The notes beneath the pieces are model-generated. The model searched no databases. It worked only from the letters and a program-made list of their open reading frames with translations, and was not told where the DNA came from. From the NCBI RefSeq assembly GCF_000312105.1, contig NZ_HE978638.1, positions 364,386 through 428,385 on the forward strand: DNA of 64,000 nucleotides. The letters run 5' to 3'. A program made the position numbers and the translations under genes. This document shows, in pieces, positions 16,872 to 24,988 of this stretch (its first letter is position 1; every line of letters begins with the position of its first letter). Source of the DNA: Aeromicrobium massiliense JC14. Lineage in GTDB: Bacteria > Actinomycetota > Actinomycetes > Propionibacteriales > Nocardioidaceae.

Positions 16872-17030
16872 TCAGTCCTCGATCAGCAGCACCAGGAACG
16901 GCGAGCCGAACATGACCTGGGTGGTCGCCGAGATGGCGCGCCCGCCCTCGAGGTCGAACTCGATGTCGATGGGGTCGGTCTGCTTGAAGACCTCGGAGTC
17001 GAGGGGGACGATCGTCACGCGCTGGGACAT
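16872..17030 (-). CDS. 52-aa hypothetical protein
   Basis: Short open frame MSQRVTIVPLDSEVF..., ending MFGSPFLVLLIED. Third-position GC matches the surrounding genes and the frame fills the gap between the SRPBCC gene and the aminopeptidase gene, all on the minus strand. It looks beta-rich with a hydrophobic C-terminus. No clear ribosome site and no recognised family. Confidence 0.5.
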   Translation of the reverse strand: MSQRVTIVPLDSEVFKQTDPIDIEFDLEGGRAISATTQVMFGSPFLVLLIED

Positions 17031-17053
17031 GACGGCAGCCTAGGCCCTGCCGC

Positions 17054-17992
17054 TCACGGCAGGGCGGCGAAACGCGAGACGGCCTCGCGGACGACCGCCT
17101 CCAGCGCGGCGCCCGTGCCGTGGCCCGCGTCGGGCACGACGACGAGCTCGGCGTCGGGCCATCGCGCGGCCAGGTCGTGGGCGACGTCCGGCGGGCCGCT
17201 CACGTCGCCCTGACCGGTGGCCAGCAGGCCCGGGACGCCGTGCAGGCGGGCCGTCCCGTCGAGCAGCTCGGTCTCGCCGAGCCAGGCCGCGTGGCTCCAG
17301 TAGTGGGTGACGAGCCGGGCGAAGCCGAGCGCGAAGACGGGGTCGTCGTAGCGCGGGTCGTGCACCGCGCTGAGCGAGACGTGCCGGTCCTCCCAGGCGC
17401 ACCAGGCCCGGGCGGCGGCCTGGTGCACCGCCGGGTGGGGGTCGACGAGCAGCCGGTGGAACGCCGCAGCCAGGTCGCCGTGGCGCTCGGCCTCGGGCAG
17501 GGCGCCGACGAAGTCCTCCCACTCGCGCGGGAAGAGCCGGCGCATGTCGCGCGTGACCCACGCGACCTCACGCCGGGTCGTGGTGACGACGGAGAACAGC
17601 GCGAGCGCCCGGACGCGCTCGGGGTGCGCCTGGGCGTAGGCCAGACCGAGCGTGGAGCCCCACGAGGCACCGAGGACGACCCAGCGGTGGACGTCGCGCA
17701 GCTCGCGCAGGCGCTCGAGGTCGTCCACGAGGTGCTGCGTGGTGTTCGCGCGCAGCGCGTCCGTGGTGCGTCCGGCGTGCGGAGTGCTGCGTCCGCACCC
17801 GCGCTGGTCGAGCAGCAGGACGCGGTAGCGGCTCAGGTCGAACCAGCGCAGCCAGCCCTGCCCGATGCCCGAGCCCGGGCCGCCGTGGAGGGCGACCGCC
17901 GGGACGCCGTCGGGGTTGCCGTGCTCCTCCCAGTGCAGCTCGTGGCCGTCGCCGACGTCGAGCCCGCCGGAGGCGAGGGGAGGGGTGCGCAC
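17054..17992 (-). CDS. pip: prolyl aminopeptidase (alpha/beta hydrolase, peptidase S33)
   Basis: 312-aa enzyme predicted to release N-terminal proline from peptides. S33 signatures are HGGPGSGIGQGWLRWFD (oxyanion region), LLLDQRGCGRSTPH, the nucleophile elbow LGASWGSTL (~110) and the His-bearing VVVPDAGHGTG near the end. The cap domain contains WEDRHVSL, typical of PIP-type enzymes. The GTG start at 17992 is used because upstream in-frame sequence is antisense to the next gene. It is divergent from the small membrane protein at 18038. Confidence 0.88.
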   Translation of the reverse strand: MRTPPLASGGLDVGDGHELHWEEHGNPDGVPAVALHGGPGSGIGQGWLRWFDLSRYRVLLLDQRGCGRSTPHAGRTTDALRANTTQHLVDDLERLRELRDVHRWVVLGASWGSTLGLAYAQAHPERVRALALFSVVTTTRREVAWVTRDMRRLFPREWEDFVGALPEAERHGDLAAAFHRLLVDPHPAVHQAAARAWCAWEDRHVSLSAVHDPRYDDPVFALGFARLVTHYWSHAAWLGETELLDGTARLHGVPGLLATGQGDVSGPPDVAHDLAARWPDAELVVVPDAGHGTGAALEAVVREAVSRFAALP

Positions 17993-18037
17993 CCGTCCAT
18001 GATGGTTGGATCGCCGGTCACTGGGTACGAGGCGGTC

Positions 18038-18313
18038 ATGGCAGCACCGCGAAGAGTGAAGAAGTACCGCAAGGGATACGCCGGACGCATGGCCGTGCTG
18101 ACGACGTTGTTCGTGGTCGGCGTGCTGATCATGGTCCTGAGCCGGTACGACGTGATCGCCGCCCGCCCGTGGGGCTACGTGGGCCTGGCCTGCGCCGCGG
18201 TCGCCGCGATCCTGGCGCTGATCTCGACCGTCGTCGAGGCGCGCAACGAGAGCGAGCTGGAGTCGAGCCCGGAGAACGCCCGCAGGATGAACGAGGAGGA
18301 CGCCCGTGAGTGA
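18038..18313 (+). CDS. small two-helix membrane protein, unknown function
   Basis: 91-aa protein with a basic N-terminus (MAAPRRVKKYRKGYAGR), then two membrane helices (MAVLTTLFVVGVLIMVLSRY and GYVGLACAAVAAILALISTVV) and a charged tail rich in E, N and R. The GAGG-containing region 8-10 bases before the ATG at 18038 supports this start. Its stop overlaps the next gene by 8 bases, so the two are co-translated. No family recognised. Confidence 0.7.
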   Translation: MAAPRRVKKYRKGYAGRMAVLTTLFVVGVLIMVLSRYDVIAARPWGYVGLACAAVAAILALISTVVEARNESELESSPENARRMNEEDARE

Positions 18314-18551
18314 CCAGAACCCCGAGACCCCGCGCGAGCCCAGTGGTGCGATCAACCACCACCAGGAGCACGTGGCGCCGCAGAGCGATCAGGGTCCGGT
18401 GAAGGACCAGGACGCCGGTGACGACCCGAGCCAGGGCGGCACGCCCGCGAACCAGGGCCCCGTCCCGGCCGAGCCGGAGGACATGTCCGACACCGGCTCC
18501 GACATCGGTCACCTGGCGCCGGACCCGGCCGCCGAGGAGGTCGCCGAGTAG
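18306..18551 (+). CDS. acidic, intrinsically disordered small protein
   Basis: 81 residues made almost entirely of D, E, P, G, Q and S, with no hydrophobic core; probably disordered. The GTG start is preceded by a strong GAGGAGG ribosome site and overlaps the stop of the preceding membrane-protein gene. A terminator hairpin follows 21 bases after the stop. Function unknown; composition is like actinobacterial stress-related hydrophilic proteins, but that is only a resemblance. Confidence 0.65.
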   Translation: MSDQNPETPREPSGAINHHQEHVAPQSDQGPVKDQDAGDDPSQGGTPANQGPVPAEPEDMSDTGSDIGHLAPDPAAEEVAE

Positions 18552-18572
18552 GCGACCCACCACCAGTCAGCG

Positions 18573-18602
18573 AGGACCCCTGCCCTGCCCGGCGGGGGTC
18601 CT
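18573..18602. terminator. terminator hairpin between convergent genes
   Basis: GGACCCCTGCC pairs with GGCGGGGGTCC (one mismatch) around a 6-base loop, followed by TT. It lies between the disordered-protein gene (+) and the LysE gene (-). Confidence 0.7.
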
Positions 18603-18616
18603 TCGCACGTCCGGGG

Positions 18617-19246
18617 TCAGTCGTGGGCCACGAGCAGGCCCGCGCCGAGGCCGCCCAGGGCGAGCCCGGTCGTGCGGTCCCAGGCGCGCCGGACGCGCTC
18701 GCGGCGCAGGAGCGCGGCGAGCCGGAGCCCGAGCAGGACGACCACCGTCCAGGCGACGAGACCGAGCAGCACGTCCACCGCGCCCAGCACGGCGACCTGC
18801 GTCCAGACCGGCACGTCGCCCGCGCTCACGAACTGCGGGAGCACCGCGGCGAAGAACAGGACGGCCTTGGGGTTGAGGACGTTGGTCGCCAGCGCCTGCA
18901 CGAAGCTGGAGCGCACGGACGCGGGCGGGTCCGCCGGCGCGCGTCGCTGCTGCTCCGGCGCCCGGCGCAGCGTCGGCAGCACGAGGCGCCCGCCGAGGTA
19001 GAGCAGGTACAGGCCGCCGAGCACGCGCACGGTCGTGAGCAGGTCGGGGTGGCGCGCCAGAACGACCGAGAGGCCGGCGACGGCCAGGGCCACGTGCAGG
19101 CACAGGCCGGCCTGCGCGCCGAGGGCTGCGGCGACGCCGGGCCGGACGCCCCGCGTGGCCGAGCGCAGGATCACCAGGAAGTCCGGGCCCGGCACGAGGT
19201 ACGCGACCATCACCACGCCCACGAAGGCCCACCAGCTCACGTCCAT
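18617..19246 (-). CDS. LysE-family amino-acid exporter
   Basis: 209-aa inner-membrane transporter with about six helices. The family signature GPDFLVILRSATRGVRPGVAAALGAQAG lies at residues ~20-47, and NPKAVLFFAAVLPQFVSAG near residue 125 is the conserved second motif. RhtB/LysE proteins export amino acids or their derivatives; substrate not predictable. It is divergent from the SMP-30 gene. Confidence 0.88.
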   Translation of the reverse strand: MDVSWWAFVGVVMVAYLVPGPDFLVILRSATRGVRPGVAAALGAQAGLCLHVALAVAGLSVVLARHPDLLTTVRVLGGLYLLYLGGRLVLPTLRRAPEQQRRAPADPPASVRSSFVQALATNVLNPKAVLFFAAVLPQFVSAGDVPVWTQVAVLGAVDVLLGLVAWTVVVLLGLRLAALLRRERVRRAWDRTTGLALGGLGAGLLVAHD

Positions 19247-19327
19247 CCCTCGATCGTCGCACCGGACGGCCGGCCCGTCAGCCCGAGCGCGTGGGCGGCG
19301 ACCCCGGTGCGGGATACGGTCCCGGCC

Positions 19328-20332
19328 ATGACCGACGCCGGAACCCGCCGCCTGCTCCGCACCCGCCGCTGGACTCCGCCGCCGGCCCCCGCCGACGCCG
19401 GACGCACCCCCGCCACCCGCCCGTTCGACGTCGTCGCCCGCATCGCCACCGGAGCCGGGCCCGAGGACGTGGTCTTCGACCGCGAGGGCCGACTCCTCGC
19501 CGGCACCGCCGACGGCGAGGTCGTGCGCATCGACCTGTCGCGCGGGCACCGCGAGGTGCTGGCGCGTACCGGCGGACGTCCGCTCGGGCTGGAGCCGGCC
19601 CACGACGGCAGCGTGCTGGTGTGCGACCACGACCGAGGGCTGCTGCGCGTACGTCCGGACGGTGAGGTCGAGGTGCTCGTCGACTCGCTCGCCGGGACGC
19701 CGCTGCGGTTCGCCAGCAACGTGGTCGAGGCGCGCGACGGCACGATCTGGTTCACCGTCTCGACCCGGCGCTGGGACCTGGAGCACTACCTGGGCGACGT
19801 GCTGGAGCACTCCTGCACCGGCGCGCTGGCGCGGCGCGACCCCGACGGCACGGTCACCGTGCTCGCCGACGACCTGAAGTTCGCCAACGGGCTGGTGCTG
19901 GCGCCCGACGAGTCGCACCTCGTGGTGGCCGAGACCGCCGGCTACCGGCTGCGGAGGTACCGGCTCACCGGCCCGGCGGCCGGCACCTGGGAGTCGTTCG
20001 CCGACAACCTGCCCGGCATGCCCGACAACGCGAGCCTGGGCAGCGACGGCCTGGTCTGGGTCGCCTACGCCGCCCCGCGCAACGCGCTGCTCGACCGGCT
20101 GCTGCCGCGTCCGGGGTTCCTGCGCACGGTGGTGTGGAACCTGCCGGAGTCGGTGCAGCCCAAGCCGGAGCCGATCGCCTGGGTGGCGGCGTTCGACCTG
20201 GACGGCCGGCTGGTGCACGACCTGCGCAGCGCGCGCGACGACTACGGGTTCGTCACGGCCGTCGCCGAGCGCGACGGGGTGCTGGTGGCCGGCAGGCTGC
20301 ACGCCGACGACGCTGTGGTGGTGGAGCTCTAG
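19328..20332 (+). CDS. SMP-30/strictosidine-synthase-like beta-propeller protein
   Basis: 334-aa predicted six-bladed propeller. Blade-like repeats include GPEDVVFDREGRLLAGTADGEVVRI, LVCDHDRGLLRVRPDGEVEVL, NVVEARDGTIWFTVSTRRW and FANGLVLAPDESHLVVAETAGYRLRRY; the last two match the strictosidine-synthase-type core. Members are lactonases or esterases; substrate unknown. No signal peptide. Its stop codon TAG lies at the first bases of the 32-bp direct repeat, so the 3' end marks an insertion boundary. Confidence 0.85.
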   Translation: MTDAGTRRLLRTRRWTPPPAPADAGRTPATRPFDVVARIATGAGPEDVVFDREGRLLAGTADGEVVRIDLSRGHREVLARTGGRPLGLEPAHDGSVLVCDHDRGLLRVRPDGEVEVLVDSLAGTPLRFASNVVEARDGTIWFTVSTRRWDLEHYLGDVLEHSCTGALARRDPDGTVTVLADDLKFANGLVLAPDESHLVVAETAGYRLRRYRLTGPAAGTWESFADNLPGMPDNASLGSDGLVWVAYAAPRNALLDRLLPRPGFLRTVVWNLPESVQPKPEPIAWVAAFDLDGRLVHDLRSARDDYGFVTAVAERDGVLVAGRLHADDAVVVEL

Positions 20333-20360
20333 CTGGAGCCGGTGCTCAGGCCGCGGGCGC
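20329..20360. repeat. 32-bp direct repeat, left copy
   Basis: Perfect 32-base repeat of 20808-20839, starting CTAGCTGGAGCCGGTGCTCA. It begins at the stop codon of the SMP-30 gene and reproduces the final ten codons plus stop of the sarcosine-oxidase-like gene, which itself ends in the right copy. Confidence 0.95.
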
Positions 20361-20807
20361 CGAGCCGCAGCACGCGCTGGACGGCCAGTTGACGTTCGTC
20401 CAGGATCGGCGAGGGACCGGACGGCCACGTGGACCGGTCCTCGTGCCCGTGCCGCGAGAGGAGATCGGTGGTGGCGAAGAAGCGGAGGTCCGGAACGCCA
20501 CGTTCGATCCGGATGATGAACTACGCCTTCATCGACGAGGCACGGCAGCGGTGGGACTTCGTGCGAGTTCTGTCGAAGGCCGACACGAAGGCGTTCCTGA
20601 CGAGCGACGAGATCGAGCGGACGCTGCTCAACGACGTCGCGTTCAGCACCGTCCGAGAGGTGGACGAGAGGACGGCGACCGACCTGCTCTCGAGCGTGAG
20701 GTGGGGGTCGGCGCCGACGGACCTGCGTGCCTGCCTGTTCTCGAGGGGATCGCGGAAGACCCTGGTGCTCATCCTGGAGGACTGATCCCCGACACCGCCG
20801 TCGTGGC
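20361..20807. other. 447-bp inserted segment carrying one small gene
   Basis: The unique sequence between the two 32-bp repeats. It is less GC-rich than its flanks (39/60 in a sample line at 20581) and encodes only the 104-aa protein at 20471. No integrase, terminal inverted repeat or transposase fragment is seen. The last bases, coding in one frame for DTAVVA-stop, resemble the DDAVVVEL-stop end of the SMP-30 gene, a faint hint that the duplicated material came from the same junction. Confidence 0.6.
20471..20785 (+). CDS. 104-aa hypothetical protein in the repeat-bounded insert
   Basis: The protein starts VAKKRRSGTPRSIRMMNYAFIDEA and is soluble, mixed alpha/beta and without cysteine-pair or nuclease motifs that I can see. 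The GTG start is chosen because AGAGGAG lies about 8 bases upstream; a GTG at 20429 and ATGs at 20513/20516 are alternatives. It has a single cysteine and a C-terminal hydrophobic strand (KTLVLILED). No family recognised. Its position alone inside a repeat-flanked insert marks it as recently acquired cargo. Confidence 0.6.
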   Translation: MAKKRRSGTPRSIRMMNYAFIDEARQRWDFVRVLSKADTKAFLTSDEIERTLLNDVAFSTVREVDERTATDLLSSVRWGSAPTDLRACLFSRGSRKTLVLILED

Positions 20808-20839
20808 CTAGCTGGAGCCGGTGCTCAGGCCGCGGGCGC
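20808..20839. repeat. 32-bp direct repeat, right copy
   Basis: The copy that forms the genuine 3' end of the sarcosine-oxidase-like gene (residues SARGLSTGSS and stop). Identical to 20329-20360 at all 32 positions; similarity stops abruptly on both sides. Confidence 0.95.
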
Positions 20840-21947
20840 TCGTGCGCACGGCCTCCAGCCCGAACATCGCCTCGGCCGGACGTCCGTCGACGAGGTCGGC
20901 CAGGACCCGGCCCAGCACCGGCCCGAACTTGAACCCATGACCGGAGAACCCCGCGGCGACGGTGAGCGGTCCGCGCCGGTCGAGCACGAAGTGCTCGTCG
21001 TCGGTCGTGGCGTAGGTGCAGCTGATCGGGTCGGCGGTGGCCGGGTCGAGCCCGGGGAACCAGCGCGTCACGTACGCGCGCAGCTGTGCCAGGCCCTCCG
21101 GAGTCGCGGCGTAGTCGCGCTCGTCGGGGTGGACGACCGGCCCGACGCCGTGGAAGCCGACCTTGTAGCCCTCGCCGGGCGTGGCCAGCGCGTAGGCGTC
21201 GGCAGGTGAGCCGTCGCCGGGACGGGCGTGGTGCACGACTGCTGGCCAGTCCTCGGTCGGCACGCCCGCCTGGAAGTGCGCGGGCTGCTCCTGGGTCACC
21301 GTGATGCGGGGGAGCGGCACCAGGTGCCCGACGAGGTCGTGCGCCCAGGCGCCGGCCGCCACGACGAGCTCGCGGGTGCGGAGCCGCGTGCCGTCCTCCA
21401 GCTCCACGACCGCGGCGTCGCCGGCGAGCTCGAGGCTCGCGACGCGGGCGTGGTGCCGGACCTCCGCGCCCTCGAGCGCAGCCGCCTGCTGCAGGGCGGC
21501 CACGGCGCGGTCGGCGTGGACGCGCCCGGTGGCGGGGGAGAACAGGACGTCGGTCTCGAACGCGAGCCCGGGGAAGCGCTCGGTGGCCGCGGCGGCCGGC
21601 AGCAGCTCGTGCGGCTCGTCGAGCGACCGGAGCGTCGCGACGAGACCGGCGAGCGCCTGGGCGGAGCCGTGGTCGACGCCACCGGTGCGGGTGAGCAGAT
21701 CGGCGCCAGTGCGCTGCTCCAGCTCGTGCCAGGCGGTCTCGGCCTCCTGCGCGAGTCGCACGTAGGTCGGGTCGGCGTACGTGCGCCGGAAGATGCGGGA
21801 CGCGCCGTGCGAGGCGCCGTGGAGGTGACCGGGGCCGAAGCGCTCGAGCAGCAGCACCTCGCGGCCGCGGCGCGCCAGCTGCCAGGCCGCGGCCGACCCG
21901 ACCAGCCCGCCGCCGACCACGATCGCGCCGACGTCGGTGGCGGTCAT
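20808..21947 (-). CDS. monomeric sarcosine oxidase / N-methyl-amino-acid oxidase family FAD enzyme
   Basis: 379-aa FAD-dependent amine oxidase (DAO superfamily). N-terminal Rossmann motif GAIVVGGGLVGSAAAWQLARRG; flavin-contact GASHGASRIFRRTYADPTYV; C-terminal ISCTYATTDDEHFVLDRRG and AAGFSGHGFKFGPVLGRVLADLV. The cysteine in SCTY aligns with the residue that carries covalent FAD in monomeric sarcosine oxidase. The probable reaction is oxidative demethylation of an N-methyl amino acid to amino acid, formaldehyde and H2O2. It overlaps an upstream 25-codon frame by ATGA. Confidence 0.9.
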   Translation of the reverse strand: MTATDVGAIVVGGGLVGSAAAWQLARRGREVLLLERFGPGHLHGASHGASRIFRRTYADPTYVRLAQEAETAWHELEQRTGADLLTRTGGVDHGSAQALAGLVATLRSLDEPHELLPAAAATERFPGLAFETDVLFSPATGRVHADRAVAALQQAAALEGAEVRHHARVASLELAGDAAVVELEDGTRLRTRELVVAAGAWAHDLVGHLVPLPRITVTQEQPAHFQAGVPTEDWPAVVHHARPGDGSPADAYALATPGEGYKVGFHGVGPVVHPDERDYAATPEGLAQLRAYVTRWFPGLDPATADPISCTYATTDDEHFVLDRRGPLTVAAGFSGHGFKFGPVLGRVLADLVDGRPAEAMFGLEAVRTSARGLSTGSS

Positions 21948-22021
21948 CGGACGTCCACCGGGGCCGGGCCGGCGACGCCGAGCACGGCGAAGGGGAGGGC
22001 GACGAGCTGCAGCGGACGCAT
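21944..22021 (-). CDS. possible 25-codon leader upstream of the sarcosine-oxidase gene
   Basis: A short frame MRPLQLVALPFAVLGVAGPA... ends in TGA overlapping the ATG of the oxidase gene (ATGA). It has a hydrophobic core but no ribosome site. It could serve translational coupling or be chance. Confidence 0.2.
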   Translation of the reverse strand: MRPLQLVALPFAVLGVAGPAPVDVR

Positions 22022-22129
22022 GACGGCACGGTATCGGCCGAGCCCGGCCGCGGGCACCGGGCGACGCGCGGCGGGACGCCGGCGGGCCGGTCCCGCGCGG
22101 CGACCTGTGACGCCTGGCACGATGACGCC

Positions 22130-22474
22130 ATGACGTTCACGCTGCGCGCCGGCGACCGGGTGATGGTCAACGGACGCATGCGCAACGTCACCGCGCTCGA
22201 CGCGGTGTGGGCGCCGCGGGTCCGGGAGCGGCTCGTCGAGCTCGCCCGCGTCCGCTCCACCACCACGTACGGCGCGCTCAAGGAGGACCTCGGCCTGCCG
22301 CACCCCGCCAACGGGTTCGGCCGGATCCTCGACCTGGTCGCGGAGGACTGCCGGCGTCGTCAGGAGCCCCGCCTGGACGCCCTCGTCGTCACGGTCGAGC
22401 ACGACGAGGTGGGCGCCGGGCACGGCGAGGGTGCCGCCGCCCAGCGTGAGAAGGTCTACGCCCACTTCGGCTGA
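22130..22474 (+). CDS. 114-aa hypothetical protein
   Basis: Begins MTFTLRAGDRVMVNGRMRNVTALD and contains STTTYGALKEDLGLPHPANGFGRILDLVAEDCRRR, a winged-helix-like or alkyltransferase-like segment; the C-terminus is VVTVEHDEVGAGHGEGAAAQREKVYAHFG. Similar short proteins occur singly in actinobacteria without assigned function. No membrane segment. It stands alone between the oxidase and the GGDEF-EAL gene. Confidence 0.65.
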   Translation: MTFTLRAGDRVMVNGRMRNVTALDAVWAPRVRERLVELARVRSTTTYGALKEDLGLPHPANGFGRILDLVAEDCRRRQEPRLDALVVTVEHDEVGAGHGEGAAAQREKVYAHFG

Positions 22475-22530
22475 CCGCGGCGCACCGATCCGCTCAGGCC
22501 ACGCCCGCGGTCGCCGATGGGGCTGACGGC

Positions 22531-24795
22531 ATGAACATCTCGGAAGCTGCTCACAGCGTCACGCGTCCCAACCTGGCGGTCCCCGTCGCGCTGGCCGCGG
22601 CGACCGCGCTGGTGCAGGCGCTCGCCGTGCTCATGCACCCCCATCACGCGCCGCTGCAGGGCGCCACCGCTGTGCTGCTCGTGGTGCAGGCACGCTGCAT
22701 GATCCGGCGTGTCTCCACGTACCGGCACCAGGCGCCCCAGCGGGCGATCGCCGGCGCCGCGTCCGTGCTCGCCCTGGGCCTGGGCGTTGACGCCGTGCTG
22801 CACTCCATGGACCTCGGCGTCGGGCACGAGGCGGGATTCGTGGTCGGCTCGGTCCTGGCGTCCGTCCTGGCCTTCCACGGTGTCCTGCTGTGGGACCGGC
22901 TCGGCTCCGGCGTGCCGGACCTGGGCGACTGGACCAACGCGCTCGGGATGATCGCCGTCGTCGTGAGCGCGGGGCTGCTCGTCACCGACGGACGCCTGCT
23001 GGACACGGCCGGCTGGACCACGGCCGAGGAGGTCGTCGTCCTCGTGCAGGTCGCGGTCGGCATGGTGCTCCTGCTCGCCTGCCTGAGCGTCGGGCTGCTC
23101 GCGGGGATGGGTCCGGAGCTCCGGCTCTGGGCGGTGATGGTCGTGGTGGCGGCGGTCGTGGTGGCGCAGCTGATCGTGGTTCGGTCCGGCTTCCACGCGC
23201 TCCAGCTGGTCAGCTCGCTGGGCCAGGTGGTCGTCTGCAGCGCAGCGGTCGTCGCGCTGCACCGACCGCTTCCCTCTCGTCGCACCGAGGGGGAGCGGCC
23301 GCCGCTGACGACGAGCTGGTCGCTCGCGCTGACCGCGGCCGCCTGCCTCGTCCTGCTCGCTGCCCTGCTGACCGGTGCCGAGGACGCCCGCGCCGCCGGT
23401 GTGGTCGCCGGGGTGGCAGCCCTGCTCGGCATCGCGCGCACCGGCGGCATCGTCCGGGAGATCCAGGCGGCGACCCAGAGCCGGATGGAGGCCCGCACCG
23501 ACGAGCTGACCGGGCTGGGCAACCGCCGGAGACTCGCCCGCGCGCTGGAGGACGCCATGGCCGAGCTCGCCGCGGGTGAGCCGGTCTCGCTGCTCGCCGT
23601 CGACCTGCGCGGGTTCCGCGACGTGAACGACCGGTTCGGCCCCGCCGCCGGCGACGCGGTCCTGCGTGCGATGGCGGCACGGATGCGCGAGCAGCTGCCC
23701 GAGCGGATGGTGTCGCGCATCAGCGGCGACCAGTTCATGGTCGTGCTGCACGAGCCGGAAGCATCGGACCCGGCGACCACGGCCGACGGCCTGGTCCTGG
23801 CGCTCGAACGGCCCGTCGAGGTGGGCGCCGCGACCCTGCGGCTGCGGGCGAGCATCGGGGTCGCCCAGGCCCGGCCGGCGGACGACCTGGCCGGGGCCGA
23901 CGAGCTGCTGCGCCGCGCGCACGTGGCCATGCACGTGGCGAAGCGGGCCGAGCGCCACGTCGCCTACTACGACCCGAACGAGGAGGCCGCGGCCCACGCC
24001 GCCCGCGAGCGGGTCGAGGAGCTGACCTCCCTGCTGGCACCGGACCCGGACCCGCGCGTGGGCCACCTGGTCGTGCACTACCAGCCCCAGCTCGACCTGC
24101 GCACCGGCCGCGTCGTCGGCGCCGAGGCGCTCGTGCGCTGGGACCACCCTGTCCACGGGCTGCTGTACCCCGACGCGTTCGTCGACCTGGTCGAGCGGCA
24201 CGGCCTCATGCGTCCGCTCACCGAGACCGTCCTGACCCTCGCCGCGGCGCAGTCGGCCGCGTGGGAGCGGGCCGGCACGCCGCTGCGGGTCTCGGTGAAC
24301 CTGTCGTCGTCGCTGTTCCTGGACTGGCGGCTCGAGCAGATGGTGCACGACGCTCTGGAGGCGACCGGGGCGAGCGCGCAGCTGGTGGCCCTCGAGATCA
24401 CCGAGAGCGTGCTCATGGAGAACGCCGAGGCGGTGCCGCGCGTGCTCGACGCGCTGGCCGATCGCGCGGTGAGCCTGAGCATCGACGACTTCGGCACCGG
24501 CTACTCGTCGTTGTCCTACCTCTCCGACCTCCCCGTGGACGAGCTGAAGATCGACCGCTCGTTCGTGCAGCGGATGCGTCAGGACGAGCGCACCCACGCC
24601 GTCGTCGCCGGGACGATCGACCTGGCGCACCGGCTCGGGCTGCGCGTCGTGGCCGAGGGGGTCGAGGACCAGGCCACGCTCGAGGCGCTGCGGGAGCTGG
24701 AGTGCGACGTGACCCAGGGCTACCTGCACTCGCGCCCGGTGGAGGCCGAGGCCCTGCGCGGCTGGCTCGACGAGCACGCCGCCGCCGTCGGCTGA
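22531..24795 (+). CDS. membrane GGDEF-EAL protein (probable c-di-GMP phosphodiesterase)
   Basis: 754 aa. Residues 1-300 hold about eight hydrophobic segments. A GGDEF domain follows (RTDELTGLGNRRRLARAL at ~322), but its active-site loop reads SRISGDQF near residue 397 instead of GG(D/E)EF, so cyclase activity is unlikely. The EAL domain is complete: GAEALVRWDHP (~533), EITESVLM, DDFGTGYSSLSYLSDLPVDELKIDRSFV (~651) and VAEGVEDQATLEAL. Predicted to hydrolyse c-di-GMP in response to a membrane-derived signal, with the GGDEF domain perhaps binding GTP as an allosteric site. A chemoreceptor gene lies 5 kb downstream. Confidence 0.93.
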   Translation: MNISEAAHSVTRPNLAVPVALAAATALVQALAVLMHPHHAPLQGATAVLLVVQARCMIRRVSTYRHQAPQRAIAGAASVLALGLGVDAVLHSMDLGVGHEAGFVVGSVLASVLAFHGVLLWDRLGSGVPDLGDWTNALGMIAVVVSAGLLVTDGRLLDTAGWTTAEEVVVLVQVAVGMVLLLACLSVGLLAGMGPELRLWAVMVVVAAVVVAQLIVVRSGFHALQLVSSLGQVVVCSAAVVALHRPLPSRRTEGERPPLTTSWSLALTAAACLVLLAALLTGAEDARAAGVVAGVAALLGIARTGGIVREIQAATQSRMEARTDELTGLGNRRRLARALEDAMAELAAGEPVSLLAVDLRGFRDVNDRFGPAAGDAVLRAMAARMREQLPERMVSRISGDQFMVVLHEPEASDPATTADGLVLALERPVEVGAATLRLRASIGVAQARPADDLAGADELLRRAHVAMHVAKRAERHVAYYDPNEEAAAHAARERVEELTSLLAPDPDPRVGHLVVHYQPQLDLRTGRVVGAEALVRWDHPVHGLLYPDAFVDLVERHGLMRPLTETVLTLAAAQSAAWERAGTPLRVSVNLSSSLFLDWRLEQMVHDALEATGASAQLVALEITESVLMENAEAVPRVLDALADRAVSLSIDDFGTGYSSLSYLSDLPVDELKIDRSFVQRMRQDERTHAVVAGTIDLAHRLGLRVVAEGVEDQATLEALRELECDVTQGYLHSRPVEAEALRGWLDEHAAAVG

Positions 24796-24988
24796 GCCTT
24801 CCGCCCGCGAGGCAGTCAAGGCACGGATCACGCGAGCCGAATCGTTTTTCCGCTCAGATCGGACGCGCGCGGGACGATCGGACTCCCGCTCGCCCTCGGA
24901 GCGCCGCAGCCGTCGGCGCCTGGTGAGCACGCGTTCTCGGGCGAGCGGAGCGCCACGGCTGTTCTGTCACTCACGTCCTGGAGCTCTC

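Noticed and set aside
20333..20470. Start of the 104-aa gene at GTG 20429
   Set aside because: The extra residues are Cys/Arg-rich and there is no ribosome site, whereas GTG 20471 has AGAGGAG upstream.
24796..24988. Riboswitch in the leader of the secreted-protein gene
   Set aside because: No recognisable c-di-GMP, c-di-AMP or cobalamin riboswitch core could be found by eye.
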